A stretch of 64,000 nt of DNA from Paenibacillus sp. PL2-23 (GCF_040834005.1 NZ_CP162129.1:2504001-2568000), one strand, 5' to 3'. Shown: positions 18,140-29,611, counted from the stretch's first letter. Notes: generated from the sequence alone by a model not told the origin. Numbers and translations: made by a program.

Positions 18140-19144
18140 ATGAAGGATTTGGATCTGGAGCAATACAATGTGAGAACCGATTTGGCGCTGGAAGCGAAGG
18201 AGCTGGCTGAGAAGCCGGGAGCGGGACCAATTCCCGGCATTCAAGTTCAAACGGAAGAGGAGGACGGCATTACCATTACGGTGCTTCATGTTCAGAATGA
18301 ACAGGGCTCGCAGGCGATCGGCAAAATGCCGGGGCATTACATTACGCTAGAGGTGCCTGGCCTTCGCAATGGCGATACCGGTCTTCAGGACCGCGTAACG
18401 ACCAAGTTCGCCCAGCATTTCGAGCAGTTCCTGCAGCGGCTGCAAATTCCGAAGACGGCTCGCGTCCTCATTGTTGGACTGGGCAATTGGAACGTCACCC
18501 CGGACGCGCTGGGACCGCTGGTTGTGGAGAACGTTATGGTAACCCGACATTTCTTCGAGCTGATGCCGGATCAGGTGGCGCCTGGCTATCGGCCCGTCAG
18601 CGCGGTTGCTCCCGGCGTGCTTGGCATTACCGGCATCGAGTCCAGTGAGATCGTGCATGGCATTGTGGACAAGTCCAAGCCGGATCTGATTATCGCAATC
18701 GACGCGCTCGCCTCCAAGGCGCTGGAGCGGGTCAATACGACGATTCAGATCGCGGACACAGGCATTCATCCCGGCTCCGGAATCGGCAATAAGCGCAAAG
18801 GGCTGACGAAGGAAATATTAGGTGTGCCCGTCATTGCAATCGGAGTGCCAACCGTTGTCTACGCATCAACCATCGTCAACAATACGTTTGAGCTGATGCG
18901 CAACCACCTGGAGGCTCAGAACGGCGATACCAACCAGATATTCGGCCTGCTGAACGGCATGGAGGAGACGGAGCGGCTGCAGCTCGTTCGAGAGGTGCTG
19001 AGCCCTATTGGACATGATCTGCTCGTCACGCCTAAGGAAGTGGACGAATTTATCGAGGACATCGCCAATATTATCGCCAGCGGCCTGAACGCTTCGCTCC
19101 ATGATGCGATTACGACGGACAACGTGGCGGCTTATACGCATTAG
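18140..19144 (+). CDS. gpr: GPR spore germination endopeptidase
   Basis: Protease that degrades small acid-soluble spore proteins when spores germinate. The 334-residue product starts MKDLDLEQYNVRTDLALEAKEL; the RTDLA segment marks the region where known GPR zymogens are processed. GLGNWNVTPDALGPLVVE, APGVLGITGIES and PDLIIAIDALA are hallmark segments of the family, which uses an aspartate-based mechanism. The ATG follows a GAAGGGAGA ribosome site. A forespore sigma-G promoter would be expected; no convincing one was found. Order gpr-spoIIP-lepA is as in B. subtilis. Confidence 0.97.
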   Translation: MKDLDLEQYNVRTDLALEAKELAEKPGAGPIPGIQVQTEEEDGITITVLHVQNEQGSQAIGKMPGHYITLEVPGLRNGDTGLQDRVTTKFAQHFEQFLQRLQIPKTARVLIVGLGNWNVTPDALGPLVVENVMVTRHFFELMPDQVAPGYRPVSAVAPGVLGITGIESSEIVHGIVDKSKPDLIIAIDALASKALERVNTTIQIADTGIHPGSGIGNKRKGLTKEILGVPVIAIGVPTVVYASTIVNNTFELMRNHLEAQNGDTNQIFGLLNGMEETERLQLVREVLSPIGHDLLVTPKEVDEFIEDIANIIASGLNASLHDAITTDNVAAYTH

Positions 19145-19154
19145 CGCGAGCATA

Positions 19155-19225
19155 AGCGGGGAACCGCTGTGCCTGCATCCCGGCGGAGCTTGGACGCTGC
19201 TTACGCGTCCGAGCCCGCTTTTTTT
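19155..19225 (+). terminator. intrinsic terminator after gpr
   Basis: An outer AGCGGG (19155-19160) pairs with CCCGCT (19214-19219), an inner GGACGC/GCGTCC (19192-19197, 19205-19210) pairs, and a run of T ends at 19225. Confidence 0.8.
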
Positions 19226-19342
19226 GCGTGCCTGCCTAACGACTCTACCTTCCTGGTTCTATGAACCGAGCTTGTCTCATAGATTGATAGTAGCTTAGGA
19301 AAGCTTAACTATCGCTTTGCGGATAACGGGAGGTATACCTAT

Positions 19343-20569
19343 ATGTTGAATCGTAAGCCTATGCGACGGAAGGATTGGAAGGATAGCTACAAAATTCGGC
19401 AGCTGCTCGTGACGGGCAAGGCGTTTTCACTGCTTTCGCTTAGCTCCATGCTGTTTTTTGTGATGCTCGGCATTGCCGGAATCGCACATCAGCAGTCGGA
19501 AAGCTCGCCGATTCATTCCATGAAGGGCTTTGCCGCTGCAGTACCGGGAGGTTTCTTTGGCGATATGCTGGAGATGGAGATGCCATCTTTCCAGAGCGGC
19601 ATGCCGTCGGACTCCTTCACCTCGCAGGAAATCAGCGCTTTCATGATGCGGACGCTGACCAGCATCAATCCGAGCACGCCTGGGGGCCTGCTGGCCGCGG
19701 AGCTTCCCGGCATGGCGAACGATTCCTTCCTCATTCGCAAAGGCGTCGGAACGGACACCAACATCGGACCCAAGGATCAGCTGCCGATCGTAGATTCGGA
19801 CGGCGTCCAAGTCCCGGACAACGGCGGGAAGCCTGAGGAGCCTGGGGCAGAGCCAGATAACGGGCCAAGCGGGGAAGGCGGGGAGGAGCCCGAGGTGTCG
19901 GCGGCTCCGCAGCCGGAGGAGCCTTCGACGGGCGACGCCAAAATTGCGTTTATCTATCATTCTCATAATAGAGAGTCCTGGTATCCGGAGGTGGACGCCA
20001 AGGATGCGAACTCCAGCACCAAAAACATTACGTTGGTGGGCAAGCGGCTTGCCGAGAAGCTGGAGGAGGAGGGCATCGGCGCCATGCATTCTGATACGGA
20101 TTATCCCACAGCTATAAAGGGATATCGATGGGAGCTCAGCTACAAATATTCCAAAAAAACGGTGCAGGAGGCGCTCGCCAGCAGCAACGACTTAAAGTTC
20201 ATCTTCGACATTCATCGCGATTCGCAGAAGCGGAAATATACGACGGTAGACATTAACGGCGTGAGCTATGCCCAGGTTTATTTTATCATCGGCCACAAAA
20301 ACCCCAACTGGAAGGAAAACGAAGCATTTGCTACCCAGATTCATGAGGCGCTGGAGAAGAGGTATCCTGGTATCTCCAGAGGGATATGGGGGAAAACAAC
20401 TGCTACAGGCAATGCCGAATATAACCAGTCGCTCGCTTCGGAGAGCGTGCTGCTGGAAATTGGCGGCGTAGAAAATACGCTGGAGGAATCGTACCGCACG
20501 GCAGACGCGCTGGGCGAAATCATAGCGGAAATTTATTGGGAAGCCGAGAAGGTAAGCGGAGAGGGGTAG
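19343..20569 (+). CDS. spoIIP: stage II sporulation protein P (SpoIIP)
   Basis: Peptidoglycan amidase/endopeptidase of the DMP engulfment complex. The 408-residue product has a membrane anchor at about 28-47, a linker rich in Pro, Glu and Gly (about 145-205), and the catalytic domain with YHSHNRESWYPE, FDIHRDS and VLLEIGGVENTLEE, which hold the expected zinc-binding His and Glu residues. The ATG has a GGGAGG site. A possible mother-cell sigma-E -10, CATAGATT, lies at 19278-19285 with only a weak -35, so it is tentative. A short palindrome GGTTC-TAT-GAACC sits at 19256-19268. Confidence 0.96.
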   Translation: MLNRKPMRRKDWKDSYKIRQLLVTGKAFSLLSLSSMLFFVMLGIAGIAHQQSESSPIHSMKGFAAAVPGGFFGDMLEMEMPSFQSGMPSDSFTSQEISAFMMRTLTSINPSTPGGLLAAELPGMANDSFLIRKGVGTDTNIGPKDQLPIVDSDGVQVPDNGGKPEEPGAEPDNGPSGEGGEEPEVSAAPQPEEPSTGDAKIAFIYHSHNRESWYPEVDAKDANSSTKNITLVGKRLAEKLEEEGIGAMHSDTDYPTAIKGYRWELSYKYSKKTVQEALASSNDLKFIFDIHRDSQKRKYTTVDINGVSYAQVYFIIGHKNPNWKENEAFATQIHEALEKRYPGISRGIWGKTTATGNAEYNQSLASESVLLEIGGVENTLEESYRTADALGEIIAEIYWEAEKVSGEG

Positions 20570-20575
20570 AGCGGA

Positions 20576-20980
20576 ATGAAGGGACACGCATGGAAGTGGC
20601 TGATTATAGGCGGCGCGCTTGCGATTGTTGTCATGTTCGGCTTGGAGATGACGTCATCCGGCATTGAACGCATATATGGGCCTATTGAGGGCGAAGGGGG
20701 CTATTCCAATCCATATGGCTATGAAACGGGCGGGGCGCAGGAGCCCCAGCGGGAGAGCTACGAGTCCGAGACGGAGAAGCGGATCGCGCAGCTGGAGAAG
20801 GAGCTGGAGGAAATACGCCGCGCTTACGGCTACAACGGGGAAAGGCTGCCCGGCATGCCGTACGAGGACGGTCAGCCCGCCGTCAACAAGATAGCCGATT
20901 CTACGTCGGGCATGCTCCAATCGGCGTCGAGCAAGGGCATCCGGCTCGTGGCGGACTTGTTCGACGGCCTGATGCACTAA
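20576..20980 (+). CDS. membrane-anchored protein at the yqxA position
   Basis: A 134-residue protein with one N-terminal membrane helix (about 7-24) followed by a soluble part with a short charged coiled-coil stretch (SETEKRIAQLEKELEEIRRAYG) and a Ser-rich C-terminal segment. It lies 6 bp after spoIIP and before lepA, the place of yqxA (DUF3679) in B. subtilis, and the single-anchor layout agrees. The sequence match itself is not certain, so only the position is claimed. Sporulation-linked expression with spoIIP is likely. Confidence 0.75.
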   Translation: MKGHAWKWLIIGGALAIVVMFGLEMTSSGIERIYGPIEGEGGYSNPYGYETGGAQEPQRESYESETEKRIAQLEKELEEIRRAYGYNGERLPGMPYEDGQPAVNKIADSTSGMLQSASSKGIRLVADLFDGLMH

Positions 20981-21009
20981 TTGCTGTCACTCCTTCAAGC
21001 TGATATAAT
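20981..21009 (+). promoter_or_regulatory. sigma-A promoter of lepA
   Basis: TTGCTG (20981-20986), 17-bp spacer, consensus TATAAT (21004-21009), starting directly after the preceding stop codon. Confidence 0.75.
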
Positions 21010-21053
21010 AGGAGGAATGATTGGAATTATTGGAATGTGTGGGGGCCTAGTGC

Positions 21054-22871
21054 ATGACTGATGTTCGCGACCGACAGAAGAAAATAAGAAATTTTTCCAT
21101 TATTGCTCATATCGACCATGGCAAGTCGACGCTTGCCGACCGAATCTTGGAATATACGGGAGCGCTCAGCTCCCGGGAAATGCAGGCTCAGGTGCTGGAT
21201 CAGATGGATCTGGAGCGCGAGCGCGGCATTACGATCAAGCTGCAGGCGGTCAGGCTGAGCTACCGCGCTGACGACGGCGAGGAGTATTTGCTTAATCTGA
21301 TTGACACGCCGGGGCATGTCGACTTCACGTACGAGGTATCCCGAAGCATGGCTGCCTGCGAAGGCGCTCTGCTGGTCGTTGACGCCGCACAGGGCATTGA
21401 AGCCCAGACGCTGGCTAACGTTTATCTGGCGCTTGACAACAACCTTGAGGTGTTGCCGGTTATTAACAAGATCGATCTGCCAAGCGCAGAGCCGGAGCGC
21501 GTCAAGGGAGAGATTGAGGACGTTATCGGCCTTGACGCCAGCGAAGCGGTGCACGCTTCCGCGAAAGCGGGAATCGGCATTAAGGAAATACTGGAGCAGG
21601 TTGTCACGAAGGTGCCGGCTCCCAATGGCGATCCCGATCAGCCTCTGAAGGCGTTGATCTTCGACTCCCATTACGACGCGTACAAAGGCGTTATCGTCTA
21701 TGTTCGGGTAATTGACGGCCATATAAAGGCGGGCAAAAAAATCCGGTTTATGGCGACGGGCGCTGAATTCGAGGTTATCGAGGTGGGCGCGTTCAAGCCG
21801 CGTATGACCATTGTAGACGAGCTGTCGGTAGGGGACGTAGGTTTTGTTGTGGCGGGCATTAAGAACGTCAAGGACACGCGCGTCGGCGACACGGTCACGG
21901 ATGCCAAGAAGCCTGCGCCGGAGCCGCTCCCGGGCTACCGCCGCATTAACCCCATGGTATATTGCGGTCTGTACCCGATCGAGACGCAGGATTACAACGA
22001 TCTTCGCGAGGCGCTGGAGAAGCTGGAGCTGAACGACGCTTCGCTCCGCTATGAGCCGGAGTCCTCAACAGCGCTGGGATTTGGATTCCGCTGCGGCTTC
22101 CTGGGCCTGCTCCATATGGAGATTATCCAGGAGCGGATTGAACGGGAATTCAACATTCCGCTTATTACGACCGCGCCAAGCGTTATTTACAAGGTTACAT
22201 TGACGAACGGGGAGCAGATGGACATCGACAACCCGTCCAACTATCCGGAGTCCGGACGACTGGATTACGTGGAGGAGCCTTATGTGAAGGCCTCCATTAT
22301 CGTTCCGAACGACTTTGTCGGCACGATTATGGAGCTTTGCCAGGGCAAGCGCGGAGAGTTCATCAATATGGAATACCTGGACTCGAACCGCGTAACGCTG
22401 ACCTACGAGATGCCGCTGTCGGAGATCGTATACGATTTCTTCGATCAGCTGAAATCCCGCACAAAGGGCTATGCTTCGTTTGATTACGAGGTGTCGGGGT
22501 ATCGCAAGTCCAGTCTGGTCAAAATGGATATTATGCTGAACGGCGAGCAGGTCGACGCGTTGTCCGTTATCGTGCACCGCGATCGCGCGTACGCTCGCGG
22601 ACGCATTATTTGCGAGAAGATGAAGGAGCTTATTCCGCGTCAGATGTTCGAGGTGCCGGTTCAGGCATCTATCGGCACAAAGGTTATCGCGCGGGAGACG
22701 GTCAAGGCTATGCGCAAGAACGTTCTTGCCAAATGCTACGGCGGCGACATCAGCCGGAAGCGGAAGCTGCTGGAGAAGCAGAAGGAAGGCAAGAAGCGGA
22801 TGAAGCAGGTCGGCAGCGTAGAGGTGCCTCAAGAGGCGTTTATGGCGGTGCTGAAAATCGACGAGGACTAA
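21054..22871 (+). CDS. lepA: elongation factor 4 (LepA)
   Basis: Translational GTPase acting on stalled or misassembled ribosomes. The 605-residue product shows G1 [11 protein letters not shown]2 RGITIK, G3 DTPGHVDF, G4 NKIDL, and the LepA-specific C-terminal domain ([20 protein letters not shown]). The ATG at 21054 follows GGGGGCC; an apparent AGGAGG further upstream serves no useful start. A sigma-A promoter precedes it and a terminator follows. Confidence 0.98.
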   Translation: MTDVRDRQKKIRNFSIIAHIDHGKSTLADRILEYTGALSSREMQAQVLDQMDLERERGITIKLQAVRLSYRADDGEEYLLNLIDTPGHVDFTYEVSRSMAACEGALLVVDAAQGIEAQTLANVYLALDNNLEVLPVINKIDLPSAEPERVKGEIEDVIGLDASEAVHASAKAGIGIKEILEQVVTKVPAPNGDPDQPLKALIFDSHYDAYKGVIVYVRVIDGHIKAGKKIRFMATGAEFEVIEVGAFKPRMTIVDELSVGDVGFVVAGIKNVKDTRVGDTVTDAKKPAPEPLPGYRRINPMVYCGLYPIETQDYNDLREALEKLELNDASLRYEPESSTALGFGFRCGFLGLLHMEIIQERIEREFNIPLITTAPSVIYKVTLTNGEQMDIDNPSNYPESGRLDYVEEPYVKASIIVPNDFVGTIMELCQGKRGEFINMEYLDSNRVTLTYEMPLSEIVYDFFDQLKSRTKGYASFDYEVSGYRKSSLVKMDIMLNGEQVDALSVIVHRDRAYARGRIICEKMKELIPRQMFEVPVQASIGTKVIARETVKAMRKNVLAKCYGGDISRKRKLLEKQKEGKKRMKQVGSVEVPQEAFMAVLKIDED

Positions 22872-22886
22872 CAAGCATGACCAGGG

Positions 22887-22913
22887 GGAGAGCGACGCTC
22901 TCCTTCCTTTTTT
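22887..22913 (+). terminator. intrinsic terminator after lepA
   Basis: GGAGAGC (22887-22893), 3-nt loop, GCTCTCC (22897-22903), then TTCCTTTTTT. Confidence 0.88.
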
Positions 22914-22933
22914 GTAAGAGAGGGGCTACCATT

Positions 22934-24109
22934 ATGCATCCATTCATGGCGTCGCCGAAGGCGCTGTATATTCATATCCCGTTCTGTACGAACAAATGCC
23001 ATTATTGCGACTTTACTTCTTATGTGCTGAAAGGGCAGCCCGTGGATTCCTACCTGGATGCTCTGGAGGAGGAGATGAAGCGAACGGTGGCGGAGCTTCC
23101 GCCGGACCGTATCGACACGGTGTTCGTGGGCGGAGGCACTCCAACTGTGCTTACGCCGCCTCAGATGAAGCGATTCCTGGAGTCGGTATTCCGGCACTTC
23201 CCCATCGCGGAAGGGGCGGAATTCACAATGGAGGCCAATCCAGGCACGACGGACGCCGATAAGCTGGCCGCGATGAAGGCGGGCGGCGTGAATCGCATCA
23301 GCTTCGGCGTGCAGTCGTTCGACAATGGCCTGCTGGAGCGGATCGGCCGCATACACAATGTGGACGATGTCTATCGGAGTCTGGAAAATGCCCGCAGCGC
23401 CGGCTTTCACAACCTGTCGATCGACCTGATGTTTGGTCTGCCTGGACAGACGCTGGAGCTGCTGTCCGATAGCGTGGATCGGGCAATGGCGCTCGGCCTG
23501 CCGCATTATTCGCTCTACAGCTTGAAGGTAGAGGAGAATACGCTGTTCCATAAGCTGTATGAGCGGAATGAGCTTCCGCTGCCTGCGGAGGAGGAGGAGC
23601 TTGGGATGTTCCTGCTGCTCATGGAGAAGCTGAAGGCTGGCGGCTACCGCCATTACGAGATCAGCAACTTCGCCAAGCCGGGCTACGAGAGCAGACATAA
23701 CTCCACCTATTGGCGCAACGAGCCTTATTATGGGCTGGGAGCCGGAGCGCACGGCTATGCTCGAGGACAACGCCATGTGAATCTGAAGGGCGTGCAGCCT
23801 TATATCGATGCGAGCCAAGCGAAGCTGCCGCGGCTGGAGAGCTATTCGATACCGGAGCATGAAGCGATGGAGGACTTTATGATGGTAGGACTGCGGCTGC
23901 TGGAGGGTGTGCAGGCCTCCCGATTCGCCATGCAGTTCCCGGGACATCGACTGGAGGACCATTACGGCGCGGTGCTGGAGAAGCAAATTCGCGACGGCTT
24001 GCTGGAACGCCTTGACGCTGGCGGCGACACCGTATATCGGCTGACGGAGCGCGGCGTTCTGCTGGGCAATGAGGTATTTGGGGCGTTTCTTGGCGTGGAG
24101 CAGGGATAG
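22934..24109 (+). CDS. hemW: radical SAM family heme chaperone HemW
   Basis: Inserts or carries heme; formerly annotated as coproporphyrinogen III oxidase. The 391-residue product has the radical SAM cluster motif CxxxCxxC (Cys18, Cys22, Cys25), VFVGGGTPT, EANPGT, and the HemW domain with YEISNFAKPG and YYGLGAGAHGY. The ATG at 22934 has a GAGAGGGG site; another ATG four codons on is possible. The open frame extends back into lepA but without a start site. In B. subtilis it also follows lepA and precedes hrcA. Confidence 0.95.
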   Translation: MHPFMASPKALYIHIPFCTNKCHYCDFTSYVLKGQPVDSYLDALEEEMKRTVAELPPDRIDTVFVGGGTPTVLTPPQMKRFLESVFRHFPIAEGAEFTMEANPGTTDADKLAAMKAGGVNRISFGVQSFDNGLLERIGRIHNVDDVYRSLENARSAGFHNLSIDLMFGLPGQTLELLSDSVDRAMALGLPHYSLYSLKVEENTLFHKLYERNELPLPAEEEELGMFLLLMEKLKAGGYRHYEISNFAKPGYESRHNSTYWRNEPYYGLGAGAHGYARGQRHVNLKGVQPYIDASQAKLPRLESYSIPEHEAMEDFMMVGLRLLEGVQASRFAMQFPGHRLEDHYGAVLEKQIRDGLLERLDAGGDTVYRLTERGVLLGNEVFGAFLGVEQG

Positions 24110-24154
24110 AACCGCTAGCGAGACCGATCAGGAATCTTTTGGTGAAAAAGAGAC

Positions 24155-24191
24155 TTGAGAATTCATTCATTATGATGTATATTTATTCATA
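24155..24191 (+). promoter_or_regulatory. sigma-A promoter with overlapping ArgR/AhrC-type box
   Basis: TTGAGA (24155-24160), 17-bp spacer, TATATT (24178-24183). Overlapping the -10, TGTAT-ATTT-ATTCA (24176-24189) matches the arginine box TGAAT-N4-ATTCA at all but one position. A further ATTCATTCATTAT stretch lies just upstream and could be a half site. This predicts repression by the arginine repressor. Confidence 0.6.
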
Positions 24192-24235
24192 TTCTTATAA
24201 CGAATGATTCGGAACTCGCGGGGGTGCAGGCGGCG

Positions 24236-24712
24236 ATGCAGGCATTGGATGTATTATGCAGGACGGCAAATGAGCAGGACGTAGAAACGTTGTTTCAATT
24301 AATAAAGGGCTACGCTGAGCAAGGGATTATGTTACCCCGATCCCGCGAGGCTCTCGCACATATGATCGACACGTTTGTTGTAGCGGAGGTTGGCGGCGTC
24401 GTCGTTGGCTGCGGCGCTCTGACGAAGCTTGGAGAGAACTTGGTCGAGATTCGTTCGCTTGGCATTACCGAAGGTTACAAGAGCTACGGAATCGGCAGCA
24501 AGCTGGTGGAGAAGCTGCTGGAGCAGGCTAAGGAGCAGGGCATCACGAAGGTAATGGCGCTGACTTACGCTGACAAATTTTTTGAACGGAACGGCTTCTC
24601 GATTGTAGACAAGGAGATATTCCCCGAGAAGGTATGGAAGGACTGCGTCAACTGCCCGAAGCAGCATGCGTGTGATGAAATTGCGGTGCTGCGGACCTTG
24701 TCGCTGGATTGA
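24236..24712 (+). CDS. GNAT acetyltransferase, ArgA-like (short N-acetylglutamate synthase candidate)
   Basis: A 158-residue single-domain GNAT protein. The acetyl-CoA loop lies in EGYKSYGIGSKLVEKLLEQA, after the strand VVVGCGALTKLGENLVEIRSLGI; the end, FPEKVWKDCVNCPKQHACDEIAVL, resembles the short ArgA-like acetyltransferases that make N-acetylglutamate. The arginine-type operator upstream supports a role in arginine synthesis, but both parts are inference. The ATG at 24236 is preferred: GGGGGTG lies 9 bp upstream. An in-frame GTG at 24224 is a weaker option. Confidence 0.82.
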   Translation: MQALDVLCRTANEQDVETLFQLIKGYAEQGIMLPRSREALAHMIDTFVVAEVGGVVVGCGALTKLGENLVEIRSLGITEGYKSYGIGSKLVEKLLEQAKEQGITKVMALTYADKFFERNGFSIVDKEIFPEKVWKDCVNCPKQHACDEIAVLRTLSLD

Positions 24713-24746
24713 GCTGATGGAGCAACAAAAATGATACCTATAGGGC

Positions 24747-24788
24747 CAAACCGACTTGACAACGACAAAGTTGGTTTGGTATTTTTGT
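24747..24788 (+). terminator. terminator hairpin overlapping the hrcA promoter
   Basis: CCAAACCGACTT (24747-24758) pairs with AAGTTGGTTTGG (with one mismatch, up to about 24779) and a TATTTTTG run follows. It would end the ArgA-like transcript. The -35 of the hrcA promoter lies within the stem and loop. Confidence 0.75.
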
Positions 24789-24823
24789 ATTAGCGATTAG
24801 CACTCATATGAGTTGAGTGCTAA
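24756..24823 (+). promoter_or_regulatory. heat-shock promoter and CIRCE operator of hrcA-grpE-dnaK
   Basis: TTGACA (24756-24761) with TATTTT at about 24780-24785 is the likely sigma-A promoter. CIRCE is perfect: TTAGCACTC (24797-24805), 9-bp spacer, GAGTGCTAA (24815-24823). HrcA bound there would block transcription of its own operon until heat or unfolded protein relieves it. Confidence 0.95.
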
Positions 24824-24869
24824 CGAAGGACCGAATCTTACATTTTCCTAAGAATATGGAGGGGTCGAA

Positions 24870-25895
24870 ATGCTGACAGATCGACAGCGTATGATATTAA
24901 ATGCCATCGTAGATGATTATATTCGTTCAGCCGAGCCGGTTGGCTCCCGCAGCATTTCGAAGAGGGGCGACGTTGCCTTCAGCCCAGCCACCATTCGGAA
25001 TGAAATGGCGGATTTGGAGGAGCTGGGCTATCTGGAGCAGCCGCACACCTCTGCCGGACGCGTACCCTCCACCAAGGGCTACCGTTATTATGTCGATCAT
25101 CTCGTGCAGCTGAAGCAGCTGACGGATGAGGATATGAATCAGGTCCGTTCCATGGTGACGGACAAGATGAATCAGATGGAGCAGGTGATTCAGCATACGG
25201 CGAGCATTTTGTCCAGTCTGACGAATTATACGTCCATTCTGCTTGGACCGGAGCTGTTCCACACCTCGCTGAAGCACTTCGGCCTTGTGCCGCTGAACGC
25301 GACATCCGCGGTGGCGATTATTGTCACGAACACCGGCCATGTGGAGAATCGGACGATTACGATTCCGCAGGACCTGAATATGGACGATATGCAGAAGGTT
25401 GTTAACATTCTGAATACGAAGCTTGTTGGCGTGCCGTTGATTCGGCTGAAGGCAAAGCTGTATTCGGAGGTGGGCCAGGAGCTTGAACGGCATGTGGATC
25501 ACTATGAGGGTCTAATTAATGTGCTGGAGAGCGCGCTTCAGAATGACGAGGAGCAGCGCATCTTCTTGGGCGGCGCGACGAACATGCTGACACAGCCCGA
25601 GTTCAAGGATGTAGACAAGGTGAAGACGATTCTGGATATGCTTGGCGAAGCGCCGACCATTATGAAGATGTTCGCGTCGCTGCCTTCAGGCATACAAGTG
25701 CGAATCGGAACAGAAAATGATCATAAGGCCATCAGCGACTGCAGCCTGATTACCGCCACTTATTCCATTGACGGCGAGCCGCTCGGCACCATTGGCATAC
25801 TGGGGCCTACGCGCATGGAGTATGGCAAGGTCATCAGCTTGATTGATTTGATATCCAAGGATATGGGCCATATGCTCAGCCGTTGGTATAAATGA
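24870..25895 (+). CDS. hrcA: heat-inducible transcription repressor HrcA
   Basis: A 341-residue repressor that binds CIRCE. It starts MLTDRQRMILNAIVDDYIRSAEPVGSR (winged-helix DNA-binding domain, about 1-70, with ATIRNEMADLEELGYL) and has the GAF-like and dimer segments IGTENDHKAISDCSLITATY and GIIGPTRMEY-like GILGPTRMEYGKVI. An ATGGAGGGG ribosome site precedes the ATG. It is the first gene of the hrcA-grpE-dnaK operon. Confidence 0.98.
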   Translation: MLTDRQRMILNAIVDDYIRSAEPVGSRSISKRGDVAFSPATIRNEMADLEELGYLEQPHTSAGRVPSTKGYRYYVDHLVQLKQLTDEDMNQVRSMVTDKMNQMEQVIQHTASILSSLTNYTSILLGPELFHTSLKHFGLVPLNATSAVAIIVTNTGHVENRTITIPQDLNMDDMQKVVNILNTKLVGVPLIRLKAKLYSEVGQELERHVDHYEGLINVLESALQNDEEQRIFLGGATNMLTQPEFKDVDKVKTILDMLGEAPTIMKMFASLPSGIQVRIGTENDHKAISDCSLITATYSIDGEPLGTIGILGPTRMEYGKVISLIDLISKDMGHMLSRWYK

Positions 25896-25926
25896 GAACC
25901 CAGCATTACGTTTAGGAGGTGAACAG

Positions 25927-26499
25927 ATGAGTGCCAAGGAACAACAGAATGAAGCAGTGGATACAGTAGTAGAAGAGCAAGCGTCGGATTCGATGCAGGA
26001 GGCTGCTGAGAGCCAGGACGCTGCCCCAGAAGCCGAGCAAGCGGCGACGGATTCCCGTTACGACGAGCTAGTGAAGCAGGCAGAGGAAGCGCAGCAGCGA
26101 TACTTAAGAGCACAGGCGGATTTCGACAACTTCCGTCGCAGGACGATGAAGGAGAAGGAAGAGCTTGGACAATACGCCTCCATGAAGCTGGTTGGCCAGC
26201 TATTGCCTGTCGTGGACAATTTCGAGCGCGCGATGGCGGCTGCTTCCAGCAACAGCGATTATGAGTCGCTGGCGAAGGGCGTAGACATGATATTCCGCCA
26301 GCTCAGCGGGACGCTCGACGCGGAAGGGCTGAAGCCGATTCAATCCGTCGGTGAACCATTTAATCCCGAATTCCATCAAGCTATTATGACGGTGGAATCT
26401 GATGAATATGAAGAAGGCATCGTAGTGGAGGAAGTTCAGAAGGGCTATATGCTCAAGGAGAAGGTACTCCGTCCCGCGATGGTGAAGGTTAGCGGCTAA
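25927..26499 (+). CDS. grpE: nucleotide exchange factor GrpE
   Basis: Exchange factor for DnaK, 190 residues. An acidic N-terminal segment (about 1-45) leads to the long coiled coil (YDELVKQAEEAQQRYLRAQADFDNFRRR, quoted in parts) and the beta domain with GVDMIFRQL, GEPFNPEFHQAI and VVEEVQKGYMLKEKVLRPAMVKV. An AGGAGGTGAACAG ribosome site precedes the ATG. It lies between hrcA and dnaK with short gaps on both sides. Confidence 0.98.
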   Translation: MSAKEQQNEAVDTVVEEQASDSMQEAAESQDAAPEAEQAATDSRYDELVKQAEEAQQRYLRAQADFDNFRRRTMKEKEELGQYASMKLVGQLLPVVDNFERAMAAASSNSDYESLAKGVDMIFRQLSGTLDAEGLKPIQSVGEPFNPEFHQAIMTVESDEYEEGIVVEEVQKGYMLKEKVLRPAMVKVSG

Positions 26500-26519
26500 T
26501 GGGCCGAGATATAGAATAA

Positions 26520-28379
<1,860 letters not shown>

Positions 28380-28392
28380 GCGGAAACGGCGA

Positions 28393-28430
28393 GAGGTCAA
28401 AGAGGGGCTTGCCCTGTCTTTGACCTCCTT
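28393..28430 (+). terminator. hairpin between dnaK and dnaJ
   Basis: GAGGTCAAAGA (28393-28403) pairs perfectly with TCTTTGACCTC (28417-28427), then CTTT. The poor T-run suggests partial termination or an RNA-stability element that lowers dnaJ relative to dnaK. Confidence 0.65.
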
Positions 28431-28483
28431 TCATGCGTTGCGTGGAACAGGGGAAAACAAGTGATCAGCGGGGGTGAGATCGG

Positions 28484-29611
28484 TTGGCTAACAAACGCGA
28501 TTATTATGAGGTGCTAGGCGTCGGCAAGGATGCCTCCGCGGAGGATATCAAGAAGTCGTACCGCAAGCTTGCACGTCAGTATCATCCGGACGTCAACAAA
28601 GAGGCGGACGCGGAAACGAAGTTCAAGGAAGTGAAGGAAGCCTACGATGTGCTCAGCGATGACGGGAAGCGCTCGACATACGACCGTTACGGGCATGTCG
28701 ATCCCAATCAAGGCATGGGCGGAGCGGGCGGCCAGGATTTCGGCGGCTTCGGGGATATATTCGATATGTTCTTCGGTGGGGGCGGCTCTCGCCGCGATCC
28801 TAATGCACCGCAGCGAGGCAATGATCTGCAATATACGATGACCATTGATTTTAAGGAAGCCGTATTCGGCAAGGAAGCGGAAATTACGATTCCTCGTACG
28901 GAGTCCTGCGATACTTGCCATGGCAATGGGGCAAAGCCGGGCACCAAGCCAGAGGCCTGCTCCACGTGCAAAGGAACGGGTCAACAGGAGGTTGTGCAGA
29001 ATACGCCGTTCGGACGTATGGTCAACCGCCGCGCGTGTACGAATTGCTCCGGCACTGGACGTATTATCCGCGAGAAATGCGTCACGTGCCATGGCGCGGG
29101 CAAAGTGAAGAAGCAGCGCCGCATCAAGGTCAACATTCCGGCGGGCGTGGACGACGGCGCTCAAATCCGGATGTCCGGCGAAGGAGAAGGCGGTCTGCGA
29201 GGCGGACCGGCGGGCGATTTATATATCGTGCTTCGCGTGAAGGCCCATGAGTTTTTTGACCGGGAAGGCGACGATATCTATTGCGAGGTTCCGCTTACCT
29301 TCGTGCAAGCGGCGCTTGGTGATGAGATCGAAATTCCGACTCTGAGTGAAAAGGTGAAGCTCAAGGTGCCGGCAGGCACACAGACGGGCACTTATTTCCG
29401 TCTGAAGGGCAAGGGCGTGCCGAAGCTTCGCGGCTATGGCACAGGCGATCAGCACGTTAAGGTGACGATCGTTACGCCAACAAGCCTGACCGACGAGCAG
29501 AAGGACCTGCTGCGCCAATTCGGCGGCTTGACAGGGGAAACCACAAGCGAGCAGGGCGAGAATCACGAATCCATCTTCGAACGGATGAAGAAGGCGTTCC
29601 GCGGCGATTAA
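28484..29611 (+). CDS. dnaJ: co-chaperone DnaJ (Hsp40)
   Basis: Type I J-protein, 375 residues, starting at TTG (GGGGGTGAG upstream). The J domain has the HPD motif in [14 protein letters not shown]; a Gly/Phe-rich linker follows. Four zinc repeats of CxxCxGxG type are present: [24 protein letters not shown] and CVTCHGAG. The C-terminal substrate-binding domains complete it. The gene end is built into the terminator: the right part of the coding sequence forms the left arm. Confidence 0.98.
   Translation: MANKRDYYEVLGVGKDASAEDIKKSYRKLARQYHPDVNKEADAETKFKEVKEAYDVLSDDGKRSTYDRYGHVDPNQGMGGAGGQDFGGFGDIFDMFFGGGGSRRDPNAPQRGNDLQYTMTIDFKEAVFGKEAEITIPRTESCDTCHGNGAKPGTKPEACSTCKGTGQQEVVQNTPFGRMVNRRACTNCSGTGRIIREKCVTCHGAGKVKKQRRIKVNIPAGVDDGAQIRMSGEGEGGLRGGPAGDLYIVLRVKAHEFFDREGDDIYCEVPLTFVQAALGDEIEIPTLSEKVKLKVPAGTQTGTYFRLKGKGVPKLRGYGTGDQHVKVTIVTPTSLTDEQKDLLRQFGGLTGETTSEQGENHESIFERMKKAFRGD

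Noticed and set aside
21011-21062. A 14-codon leader peptide before lepA
   Set aside because: The AGGAGG is only 1-2 bp from the ATG, and the frame is too short to be supported.
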